Part shown: positions 1 to 5,775 of the stretch, piece by piece
Position numbering within the stretch: the first letter of the stretch is position 1
How the letters are laid out: each line of letters starts with the position of its first letter
Assembly (NCBI GenBank): GCA_016791465.1
Contig: JAEUWE010000172.1
Coordinates: forward strand, 1 to 8,067
Direction of reading: 5' to 3'
Source of the DNA: Pseudobdellovibrionaceae bacterium
GTDB lineage: Bacteria > Bdellovibrionota > Bdellovibrionia > Bdellovibrionales > JAMPXM01
Length of the DNA stretch: 8,067 nt
Made by a program: the position numbers and the translations under genes
The notes under the pieces: generated by a model
Database searches by the model: none
The model's input: only the letters and a program-made list of their open reading frames with translations
Told to the model about the DNA's origin: nothing

Positions 1-1161
1 CGCCCCCGCACCAATGGTGAGGTTGCGAATATGAAGTTTCATGTGGCCTTCAATAATGCCAACTGTCGTGAGCGCCTTCAGTGCACCGAGGTTTTGCACC
101 AAACCAACAGCCGCACAAATTCTCGAAAGTTCCGACGCCGACTCGATCCCAAGCATATTCAAACAGAGCTGAGCTGTGGGATGCAGTTTCGTGACCCCAC
201 CCACGGTTCCAACAACAATCGGCGCCTCAAAGAGACCAGTCAAAACACCGTCAGCAAACGTCCAACGTGTAATCGATCGATACTGCCCCGTACGCGCGGC
301 ATATGCATGAACTCCGGCCTCAACGGCCCGCCAATCATTGCCTGTGGCAATGAGAATCGGATCAATTCCATTCAGCACGCCTTTATTGTTTGTTGCCGCC
401 CGATACTGATCGAGCTCCGCAAACAAACTTGCCTCTTGAATCTTCAACCCCAAATCAGCATCGATCCCATGAAGCTCAACGATCGCCCGCGTGAGTTTTG
501 AATCGACGAGGTTGGAGAGAATGCACATCGTCACCGTTTCACCAGTGAACTGCTCAATCGGTCCCTTCAAATACTCACAGACCTGATTGATGATGTTCGC
601 TCCCATTGCATCGCAAGGATCCGCATAAACGTGGACCACTGCCATGGTTTTCCCGTCCGGCCGCTCAATCTGGCGAACCCGCAGATCTTCAACACCACCG
701 CCCCGTGCAACAAGCCCATGAGCCACATCGCGATTCACTGAATTCAACAGCTCAGCCTTTGCAGACAAAACTGTCTTTTCAAATCGAGCAAAGTCAGCGA
801 CCTCGGCAAGTTGAATTTGACCGATAATTTGCTTACCGATCGACTCTGTGCGAATGGTTCCATTTTCACGAACCCATTTCGCGGTCTTGCTGGCCGCCGC
901 AATAATTGATGTCTCTTCGACAGCCATCGGAATTGCGAGGTCTCGGCCATCGACAACAAAGTTTGTCGCAACTCCAAGCGGAATCTGAAAATACCCGATG
1001 ACATTCTCAACAAACTTCTCCGCAAGCCCCATATCTTTAAGACCGCCGGTCTTAAGGTAACGCGCCTCTTCCGCGGTCAACGCCCCAAGCGCTTCAAGGT
1101 AGTCAAATCGATCTTCTCGCGACAACTTCGAAAAACCTGTCCAATTTGGAGTCTGCTTCAT
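1..1161 (-). CDS. mvaA: Hydroxymethylglutaryl-CoA reductase, class II (C-terminus beyond left edge)
   Basis: This enzyme interconverts HMG-CoA and mevalonate using two NAD(P)H; with the isomerase beside it, the biosynthetic direction is likely. The 387 residues in the window show the class II signatures in order: ENVIG (52-56), a PMAVEETS segment holding the catalytic Glu (82/83), DAMGAN (184-189), NNKGVLNGID with catalytic Lys260, TGNDWRA with catalytic Asp276, and EGHMKLHIRN with catalytic His373. The 16-residue Lys-Asp spacing matches the Pseudomonas mevalonii enzyme (267/283). That family is about 430 residues long, so roughly 40 C-terminal residues are missing to the left. The ATG at 1161 overlaps the stop of the upstream isomerase gene as ATGA, with a purine-rich GGGAGTGAG just upstream, so the two genes are probably translationally coupled. 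No frameshift or missing catalytic residue is visible. Cofactor preference (NADH or NADPH) cannot be read here. Confidence 0.96.
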   Translation of the reverse strand, partial: MKQTPNWTGFSKLSREDRFDYLEALGALTAEEARYLKTGGLKDMGLAEKFVENVIGYFQIPLGVATNFVVDGRDLAIPMAVEETSIIAAASKTAKWVRENGTIRTESIGKQIIGQIQLAEVADFARFEKTVLSAKAELLNSVNRDVAHGLVARGGGVEDLRVRQIERPDGKTMAVVHVYADPCDAMGANIINQVCEYLKGPIEQFTGETVTMCILSNLVDSKLTRAIVELHGIDADLGLKIQEASLFAELDQYRAATNNKGVLNGIDPILIATGNDWRAVEAGVHAYAARTGQYRSITRWTFADGVLTGLFEAPIVVGTVGGVTKLHPTAQLCLNMLGIESASELSRICAAVGLVQNLGALKALTTVGIIEGHMKLHIRNLTIGAGA

Positions 1162-2258
1162 AAATTCTCACTCCCTCGCTCAACCTCGGCCAGCGGCGCT
1201 CGGCGCAGCTCTCCAAGATCGTTTGCGCCAACACAGAACATGGCGACTTTCAATTCAAACTCAAAGCGATCCATCACACGATTCAATTCATCTTCGCCAT
1301 TGAGCGCCGCCGCCAGAAACGGCTGCGCAATCCCAACACGAGCGGCCCCAAGGCGAATCGCTTTCGCGGCATCAAGACCCGAGCGAATTCCACCCGACGC
1401 CCAGATCTCAACCCCGGCATCGCGACCAGCGTGAACCACTTGTCTCAGCGAATCCACGGTCGACAGTCCCCAGTTCTGGAAACTCTCGGCCGCTTTCGAA
1501 GACAGAGACGACACATTTGCTTTCGCAGCTCGCAGGCCCTCGATCCGTCCCCAGTGCGTGCCACCACGTCCCGCAACATCGATGACAGCAACACCGGCTC
1601 CAATTAAGCGACGGGCCGTCGTTCCTGAAACTCCACAGCCGGTCTCTTTCACGATAATCGGCATCCTGGCGCGTTCGGCAAGAGCGGCAATGGCGTGAAG
1701 ACCACCTCTAAATTGCGGCGTCCCCTCAAGCTGCAAACACTCTTGCAGCGGATTCAAATGGACAATCATCGCCACGGCTTCAAGCGCTTCGCCAAGACCG
1801 AGAACTTTCTCAACTCCTGAATCAACCAACTGGCTTAGACCAATATTGCCGATCAACGAAACGTCCGGAGTTTTCTTCCGAATCTCCCTCCACTCCGCCG
1901 CACTGGCAGAGTCAAAGAGTTCGCGGCGCTGTGAACCGACACCCATCAACCAACCACGAGCGGCACACGCTGCTGCCAATCGACGATTCAAAACGGCGCC
2001 AGCCTCGTGTCCAGCCGTCATCGAACTCACAAAAAAGGGCGAAGCCGAAAGCGACGCTGTGCGCGTGGCCTGAGACGAATCCACCTCTATCGAAATGTCA
2101 GCAAAGTCGAGATCAGGAAGCGCCTCGTGGATGAACTGCACGAGGTCAAACTCGGTACCGAGCCCTTCAACGGCCTGCACTCGAGGATCCATCGCCACCT
2201 CAAGATGATCGCTCTTGCGCGATTCAAACTGACTCGTGCTCTCTCTTGTTCGATCCAT
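1158..2258 (-). CDS. fni: Isopentenyl-diphosphate delta-isomerase, type 2 (FMN-dependent)
   Basis: This cytoplasmic flavoenzyme interconverts isopentenyl and dimethylallyl diphosphate, the last step before prenyl chain building. From the ATG at 2258 it has 366 residues and reads as a TIM-barrel type 2 enzyme: RKSDHL near residues 14-19, SMTAGH (79-84), GSQRR (108-112), GNIG (137-140), HLNPLQE with the metal-binding Gln/Glu (167-173), VKETGCGVSG (203-212), DVAGRGGTHWG (227-237) and the phosphate-binding ASGGIRSGLDAAK (287-299). In-frame coding extends to a GTG at 2321, giving 387 residues. I prefer the ATG because family members begin only a short way before the RK motif and because the GTG lies almost against an upstream terminator; neither start has a clear Shine-Dalgarno. 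Family members usually have SMTGG, here SMTAG. The gene is first in a two-gene unit with mvaA. Confidence 0.95.
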   Translation of the reverse strand: MDRTRESTSQFESRKSDHLEVAMDPRVQAVEGLGTEFDLVQFIHEALPDLDFADISIEVDSSQATRTASLSASPFFVSSMTAGHEAGAVLNRRLAAACAARGWLMGVGSQRRELFDSASAAEWREIRKKTPDVSLIGNIGLSQLVDSGVEKVLGLGEALEAVAMIVHLNPLQECLQLEGTPQFRGGLHAIAALAERARMPIIVKETGCGVSGTTARRLIGAGVAVIDVAGRGGTHWGRIEGLRAAKANVSSLSSKAAESFQNWGLSTVDSLRQVVHAGRDAGVEIWASGGIRSGLDAAKAIRLGAARVGIAQPFLAAALNGEDELNRVMDRFEFELKVAMFCVGANDLGELRRAPLAEVERGSENL

Positions 2259-2329
2259 CGTGGCTATGAGCTTTAACACGCTGAATCCCTTTGTGTCTTT
2301 CTCGTAATCGCCAGACCTCACTCATGCGC

Positions 2330-2363
2330 AAAAAAGAAAACGGAGACCTTGCGGCCTCCGTTT
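2330..2363 (-). terminator. Intrinsic terminator of the rpmI-rplT transcript
   Basis: Read on the minus strand, 8 bases AAACGGAG (complement of 2356-2363) pair with CTCCGTTT (complement of 2338-2345). A mismatch and two further G-C pairs follow inward, closing a four-base loop at 2349-2352. The stem is followed at once by TTTTCTTTTTT (2340-2330), a good U-tract. It lies 36 bases past the rplT stop and just before the isomerase gene. It should end the ribosomal transcript and implies that fni-mvaA has its own promoter or depends on read-through. Confidence 0.88.
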
Positions 2364-2398
2364 CAATATCGAGCTTCTGCTCTGGAAGAGATTCTCGC

Positions 2399-2752
2399 TT
2401 AAGCGCGAACGACAACCTTCGAGCAAAGAGCGGCGAAGCCTGCTGCATCATGAACGGCGAGGTCAGCCAAGACCTTGCGGTCAAGAGCCAAGCCCGAAGT
2501 GTTCAGAGCATTGATCAGCTTCGAATACGTTGTTCCGTTCAAACGCGCAGCCGCGTTGATACGCTGAATCCACAGCGCACGGAAATCACGTTTACGAACC
2601 TTGCGGTCGCGATAAGAGTACGCCAAAGCGCGATCTGTCTTTTCACGAACGTGGATGTAGGCGCGGCTACCAGAAGAATAGAAGCCTTCTGCCCGCTGGA
2701 AAAACTTTTTGCGACGTTTACGAGCCGCAACACCTCTTTTGACGCGTGCCAT
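2399..2752 (-). CDS. rplT: 50S ribosomal protein L20
   Basis: L20 binds 23S rRNA early in assembly of the large subunit. The 117 residues match the family length and pattern: a very basic N-terminal extension starting MARVKRGVAARKRRKK, then FFQRAEGFYSSGSRAY (17-32), RDRKVRKRDFRALWI (48-62), and a C-terminal globular part with NGTTYSKLI and a DRKVLADLA stretch. The ATG at 2752 has an excellent Shine-Dalgarno, AAGGAG, which overlaps the rpmI stop codon. Only 10 bases separate the two genes, so they are surely one operon. In E. coli and Bacillus, L20 represses its own operon by binding the leader RNA; a candidate leader is annotated upstream of rpmI. Confidence 0.98.
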   Translation of the reverse strand: MARVKRGVAARKRRKKFFQRAEGFYSSGSRAYIHVREKTDRALAYSYRDRKVRKRDFRALWIQRINAAARLNGTTYSKLINALNTSGLALDRKVLADLAVHDAAGFAALCSKVVVRA

Positions 2753-2765
2753 ACGACTCTCCTTA
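2753..2765 (-). promoter_or_regulatory. rplT ribosome binding site overlapping rpmI stop
   Basis: On the minus strand the bases read TAAGGAGAGTCGT directly before the rplT ATG. The rpmI stop TAA supplies the first bases of the AAGGAG Shine-Dalgarno. Ribosomes ending rpmI therefore arrive exactly at the rplT initiation site, which favours coupled, balanced synthesis of L35 and L20. Confidence 0.85.
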
Positions 2766-2960
2766 GAAGTTCAACAGACGTTTAGTCTGGTTCATGTTTG
2801 CCGAGTGAACATAGCCGGTCTCACCGAGCTGACGCTTCACTTTCGATTTATGGGGACTGAGCAAGTGGCGCAGACCACTCTTCTTTCGCTTCACTTTTCC
2901 AGAAGCGAGCTTGATCAGGCGCTTTTTAGCTCCTGAGTGCGTTTTTGACGCTTTCGCCAT
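2763..2960 (-). CDS. rpmI: 50S ribosomal protein L35
   Basis: L35 is a small basic protein of the large ribosomal subunit. The 65 residues match the usual 64-66 and show the family layout: MAKASKTHSGAKKRLIK at the N-terminus (family form KTxxGAaKRfk), the basic GKVKRKKSGLRHLL stretch (21-34), and a C-terminal KRQLGETGYV ... RLLNF. The ATG at 2960 has a GAGGA Shine-Dalgarno about 7 bases upstream. It is the first gene of the rpmI-rplT pair. In most bacteria infC (initiation factor IF-3) lies directly upstream; here the next gene is a divergent exported protein, so infC has been separated from the pair in this genome. Confidence 0.97.
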   Translation of the reverse strand: MAKASKTHSGAKKRLIKLASGKVKRKKSGLRHLLSPHKSKVKRQLGETGYVHSANMNQTKRLLNF

Positions 2961-2983
2961 CGTTATTCCTCACGATCTCCGAC

Positions 2984-3081
2984 TTGGCGGATGGCACAAT
3001 GCCAAACTCTTTTGGGCCAAGGACAGAGCGAAGTGAGCTTTTTAACAAGAAAAGCCTCCGAGAATCAAGAACATCCGCCAA
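2984..3081. repeat. 10-base perfect inverted repeat in rpmI leader
   Basis: The arms are TTGGCGGATG at 2984-2993 and CATCCGCCAA at 3072-3081 on the plus strand, 78 bases apart. The match is exact and G+C-rich, and does not extend either way. The spacing suggests long-range RNA pairing in the rpmI leader rather than a protein-binding DNA dyad. Confidence 0.7.
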
Positions 3082-3124
3082 CCTGCCCTGTAAGACATCC
3101 AATCCACCCAGTAAGCTTTTTAAC
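3032..3124. repeat. Two direct copies of a 15-base sequence between rpmI and the divergent gene
   Basis: AGTGAGCTTTTTAAC (3032-3046) and AGTAAGCTTTTTAAC (3110-3124) differ at one base and are 78 bases apart. They lie in the only sizeable divergent intergenic region of the window. They could bind a regulator of either side, or be part of the rpmI leader RNA, where they read GTTAAAAAGCTYACT. Confidence 0.6.
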
Positions 3125-3129
3125 GCATA

Positions 3130-3158
3130 TTGTCATCAGACGTCGCTTAGCTTACCTT
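3130..3158 (+). promoter_or_regulatory. Possible sigma-70-type promoter for the rightward genes
   Basis: TTGTCA (3130-3135) matches the -35 consensus at five of six positions. After a 17-base spacer, TACCTT (3153-3158) keeps the three most conserved -10 positions (T1, A2, T6). This would start transcription about 40 bases before the ATG at 3204. It is a pattern match only; the minus-strand promoter for rpmI was not identified with any confidence. Confidence 0.35.
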
Positions 3159-3203
3159 GGCCGCCACTTTACCCCCAAGAACCCCTTATCAGGAGTCCCC
3201 AAA

Positions 3204-3698
3204 ATGCTCTCGAAAATGACTCTCTCTGCCCTTGCTCTCTCTTTGATCTCTGTTGCGGCACAGGCCAACGACGGCGGCGTCGCCTACGTCGACGTTCAAG
3301 GCATCAACCCAGTCACCAAAAGCTCCACAGGCGAAGTGATAAAAGTAAAAGATGGCTCGGTCATCACTGTTTACGGAAAGGACGCTGAAAAATTCATGCG
3401 CCTCCTTCCGACTGATGCGACCGTCGTCGACGGCATGGTCACGCCAGCCGAAAGCGAACTTCGTCGTCAAAATCAGCGCTCACTTGCACTCGTTTCAGAT
3501 GGATGGACACTGTTTTTCAACTGTAGCGCGGCAGAGATTCAGATTGGAAACAACGACAAAGCGACAGTGACAAAGTTGCCACAGACGACATGTCAAATCA
3601 GCTTGAACAAAAACACCTCGCCTGAATTTAAATACGACATGCTTGGCGATGCATTTAAGCTCGACATGAACGACAAAACACAGCGCACCTGCCAGTAA
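3204..3698 (+). CDS. Exported protein of unknown function, 164 residues
   Basis: I do not recognise a family. The first 21 residues form a clear Sec signal peptide: Lys at position 4, a hydrophobic core of Leu/Ala/Ser, and an AQA cleavage site before NDGG. The mature part is about 143 residues, soluble, apparently mostly beta, with Cys107, Cys130 and Cys163; Cys107 and Cys130 frame a 22-residue segment that could be closed by a disulphide in the periplasm. The reading frame stays open back to 2991, but the ATG at 3204 is chosen because it has an AGGAG Shine-Dalgarno (3191-3195) eight bases upstream and begins exactly at the signal peptide. It diverges from rpmI and is followed after 19 bases by another membrane protein gene, so it likely heads a small operon. 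Confidence 0.85.
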   Translation: MLSKMTLSALALSLISVAAQANDGGVAYVDVQGINPVTKSSTGEVIKVKDGSVITVYGKDAEKFMRLLPTDATVVDGMVTPAESELRRQNQRSLALVSDGWTLFFNCSAAEIQIGNNDKATVTKLPQTTCQISLNKNTSPEFKYDMLGDAFKLDMNDKTQRTCQ

Positions 3699-3717
3699 AA
3701 AACAAAGGCTGAACGTC

Positions 3718-4011
3718 ATGCCGTCAAAAGCGAAGATCATTTTAGGACTCCTCGCTTTAGGCGTCACCGTCTGTCTGATCTCGGATCGCTCGGGATACTC
3801 CTTTCCCGAGCGCGGCCGAGTCACTCTTGAGCAGGCCCGCCTGCTCACTCCTTCAAGTTTGACTCTCGAACAAAATGAACGGCTTGCCTTTGTTCGCAGT
3901 CAGCCGATCAATCGCCCCGGTGCGATCGATGACCCTCCTCTCGCGGCACTGATCGCTACTCAAGTTCTCATCTGCATCTTCGTTCTTCGTGAAATTCGAG
4001 GTTCACGATGA
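3718..4011 (+). CDS. Small membrane protein, two predicted transmembrane segments
   Basis: Function unknown. The 97 residues show a basic N-terminus (MPSKAK), a hydrophobic segment at about 6-22, a 50-residue polar middle, and a second hydrophobic segment at about 75-91 ending in the basic tail REIRGSR. By the positive-inside rule both ends are cytoplasmic and the middle is periplasmic. The loop holds two related stretches, VTLEQARL and LTLEQNERL, a possible short internal repeat. The first segment could instead be an uncleaved signal peptide. An AAAGG about 9 bases before the ATG is a modest ribosome site. The gene begins 19 bases after the preceding gene and overlaps the next one by ATGA, so all three are probably co-transcribed. 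Confidence 0.75.
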   Translation: MPSKAKIILGLLALGVTVCLISDRSGYSFPERGRVTLEQARLLTPSSLTLEQNERLAFVRSQPINRPGAIDDPPLAALIATQVLICIFVLREIRGSR

Positions 4012-4373
4012 GCTACCTTCTCACCTACTTGCAGTCGAACTTTTTGGAAGTTCCATTTTTCTGTGTGGCGCACTACTTCCTCGGCACGAAGAAGAACCTT
4101 TGGAGCTCGGTCCTCACCACAAGCTTTGCAAACGCAATCACACATCCCATCGTCTTTTTCGTCTGGCTTTCAAGCGGCTCGCAGCTCAACTGGCTGAGCG
4201 GAATTCTCGCCGCCGAAGCCTTTGCTGTCATAGGGGAAATCGCGCTCCATGGTTACACGCTTGGGCTTCACCAAAGACGCGAGTGGTTCATCATCGCAAT
4301 AGGCAGCCTTAGCGCCAATCTCATCAGTTGGGAGCTTGGCCCTATCCTCACTTGGTTGAGCTTTCTTCGTTAG
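4008..4373 (+). CDS. Polytopic inner-membrane protein, about four transmembrane segments
   Basis: I cannot name the family. The 121 residues are mostly hydrophobic, with likely membrane helices at about 9-25, 33-55, 62-86 and 93-119. Polar residues sit inside the helices in a way that suggests function: SFANAITHP (39-47), Glu70 and Glu77 seven residues apart on one face of helix 3, and SANLISWELG (102-111) in helix 4. The Asn-x-x-Thr-(His)-Pro / Glu-x6-Glu / Asn-x-x-Ser arrangement is what I would expect of a conserved small integral membrane family, but this is an impression, not a database match. The ATG overlaps the previous stop as ATGA, so its translation is probably coupled to that of the upstream two-segment protein, a possible partner. 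The C-terminus ends directly after helix 4. Confidence 0.8.
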   Translation: MSYLLTYLQSNFLEVPFFCVAHYFLGTKKNLWSSVLTTSFANAITHPIVFFVWLSSGSQLNWLSGILAAEAFAVIGEIALHGYTLGLHQRREWFIIAIGSLSANLISWELGPILTWLSFLR

Positions 4374-4454
4374 AACAGCAGTGCCCAATTACGGCTCTTA
4401 CCCCACAATAATTCCAGCCAACTCAAACAAAGAGATCAAAGAAAACACCAGGCC

Positions 4455-5612
4455 ATGGGCCTTGATTTGCAAGACATCGCAGCAATGCCTTGCAAACTGA
4501 GTCTCACTCATTCGTTCATCCTGGTGCTTGTCGCCGTGTTTTCTTTAAACACTTCGGCCTATGAAACCGATCAATACACGGTTTCACCGCAACCACTCGC
4601 CGACATCGGTGAAGATCTATCGACGTTCATTCACATGCGCCTCAAAGAGGGCGTCGACGAGATCAATCACCTGCGCGCCGACCTCCCACGGACAGTTGAA
4701 GCTTTACGGGCCGAAGCCGCTCGCGCCGAAGACTTTGCATCCGCCGTTCAACGCCTCACACAGGCCGAAGAGCTGGAGCGCCAACTCTCAACGCAAGCAG
4801 GCCAACTCAAGTATCTCTTTCAAAAGTACTCACTGGCTATCACCTGGAACGATCAAAGAGATGGCGTCTTTGGCATCGGCCTTAGTTACGCGCAGTATCC
4901 GAATGATCTCAAAAATGGAAAAGTCGTTTCCTATACACCAGACAAACTCAATACGATTTATTCCTACTCCGGATTTCATCGTATCATCAGTCCTTCGTAT
5001 TTTGTCTTCGCGTCCACAGTGAATGTCTACGGCACCTCGATGGGGGTCGACAAAATCGGTCACCTCTTCAATCAGGGATATGAATACTCCGAAGCTTACG
5101 AGAAACATCTCAATGCAGGGCTTGCGCCAAGCAAAGCGCTTCGCCATGCTATCGATCTTGGAGTCGAAGCCGAGGATGGACTTTTTGGAATGCTTGTCGA
5201 TGGTGTTTATTCAAACGCGGATCTTGCCGCAAATTTTGCTGGCTTTATGTTCTACCAAAACCTCTTTCATGACATGAACTTCAGAGGAGCAACACACAGA
5301 CGAATCATCGAGGTCGATCGACAAGGAAATCTCGCGCTCAGCCGAAGTCCTGAAAACGGCCCACGCGTTCTGATGAAACGTTTCATCAGCGAACATCTTG
5401 ATGAGTCTATCAATCCAAATATCCTCGAACGTCTTCAGCGCGAACCCGTTCGTCGGGCAATCAGAGCTCGATGTGCCTCGTGGCTCAAAGCCTACGGGAG
5501 TCCATCGAAGCAACAGCTCATCGCCACCATTGACCGAACAAAGCTTTGGTTTGGATACGACTATGGCCGCCGCTCCGAAGAGAGCATCTTGCCACAAGAG
5601 GAATGCTTCTAA
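4455..5612 (+). CDS. Exported protein with VanZ/DUF2279-like DKxGH ... SxADLxAN motif
   Basis: The exact family is not recognised. From the ATG at 4455 there are 385 residues; a second ATG at 4485 would begin closer to the signal peptide (hydrophobic core about 20-30, cleavage after NTSA at 35) and drop an acidic decapeptide. No strong ribosome site separates the two. Residues about 60-125 are helical and rich in Glu, Arg, Ala and Leu, probably coiled coil. The conserved-looking core follows: GVDKIGHLFNQGYEY (197-211), a Glu pair at 238/240, then GVYSNADLAANFAGFMFY (250-267). The order Asp-Lys-x-x-His, Glu, Ser-x-x-Asp-x-x-x-Asn-x-x-Gly recalls VanZ and DUF2279 proteins, but here the surroundings do not look like membrane helices. 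The C-terminal 110 residues are polar with Cys340 and Cys384. Likely periplasmic or outer-membrane associated. Confidence 0.82.
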   Translation: MGLDLQDIAAMPCKLSLTHSFILVLVAVFSLNTSAYETDQYTVSPQPLADIGEDLSTFIHMRLKEGVDEINHLRADLPRTVEALRAEAARAEDFASAVQRLTQAEELERQLSTQAGQLKYLFQKYSLAITWNDQRDGVFGIGLSYAQYPNDLKNGKVVSYTPDKLNTIYSYSGFHRIISPSYFVFASTVNVYGTSMGVDKIGHLFNQGYEYSEAYEKHLNAGLAPSKALRHAIDLGVEAEDGLFGMLVDGVYSNADLAANFAGFMFYQNLFHDMNFRGATHRRIIEVDRQGNLALSRSPENGPRVLMKRFISEHLDESINPNILERLQREPVRRAIRARCASWLKAYGSPSKQQLIATIDRTKLWFGYDYGRRSEESILPQEECF

Positions 5613-5708
5613 GCGCCAACCAGTGACAATTCACGGCACTTCCCAAGCTTCAGCTACAAACGGTTCTCTTTAGCACCGGCAAGAAACCTGCTTCTAGGGA
5701 CAGGAGAA

Positions 5709-5768
5709 ATGGATTTTCGAGAGGTCGGGCTGGGCTCATTTATCCAGCTCATAGGTTCGCTAGGTTAG
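5709..5768 (+). other. Possible 19-codon leader ORF before the exported gene pair
   Basis: An ATG at 5709 directly follows ACAGGAGAA, a strong though close Shine-Dalgarno, and opens 19 codons (starting MDFREVGLGS) that stop with TAG at 5766-5768. The stop lies seven bases before the ATG of the next gene, so terminating ribosomes could re-initiate there. A hairpin lies inside it. It may be chance; no attenuator codon run is visible. Confidence 0.3.
5727..5750 (+). promoter_or_regulatory. Hairpin in the 5' region of the exported gene pair
   Basis: GGGCTGG (5727-5733) can pair with CCAGCTC (5744-5750), with one G-U pair, around a ten-base loop. There is no U-tract, so it is not a terminator. 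It ends 25 bases before the ATG at 5776 and could affect translation start. Three TAGGTT copies follow (5752, 5761 and 5766), the last supplying the weak ribosome site. Confidence 0.3.
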
Positions 5769-5775
5769 GTTCCCG

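Larger units (their letters stand above)
2961..3130 (-). promoter_or_regulatory. Candidate structured 5' leader of rpmI-rplT (possible L20 autoregulation)
   Basis: The stretch upstream of rpmI can fold on the minus strand. TTGGCGGATG (complement of 3072-3081) is perfectly complementary to CATCCGCCAA (complement of 2984-2993), a 10-base long-range stem ending about a dozen bases before the rpmI Shine-Dalgarno. Inside the loop are two short hairpins: CCAAA-AGAG-TTTGG (3015-3002) and TGGCA-TTG-TGCCA (3004-2992). The second shares bases with the long stem, so the two could compete. L20 operons in E. coli and Bacillus are controlled through structured leaders, and in E. coli this includes a long-range pairing before rpmI. 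The function here is inference; the pairing is seen directly. The 5' end of the transcript is not known. Confidence 0.45.

Noticed and set aside
31..501. Open frame of 156 codons on the plus strand
   Set aside because: It is the antisense shadow of HMG-CoA reductase, whose catalytic motifs lie on the minus strand over the same bases.
2291..2785. Plus-strand open frame of 164 codons across the terminator and rplT
   Set aside because: It runs opposite the unmistakable L20 gene and through its terminator, with no sensible protein features.
3105..3128. On the minus strand GCGTTAAAAAGCTTACTGG resembles GCGUAAUAGCUCACUGG of 23S rRNA
   Set aside because: The similar rRNA segment belongs to the L11-binding GTPase centre rather than the L20 site, and two extra bases are needed to align it; most likely chance.
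2991..3203. N-terminal extension of the exported 164-residue protein to an ATG at 2991
   Set aside because: It would read across the ribosome binding site at 3191-3195 and bury the signal peptide 71 residues inside the protein.
5613..5708. Search for a terminator after the 385-residue protein gene
   Set aside because: No G+C-rich stem followed by a U-tract is visible; transcription may continue into the next genes.
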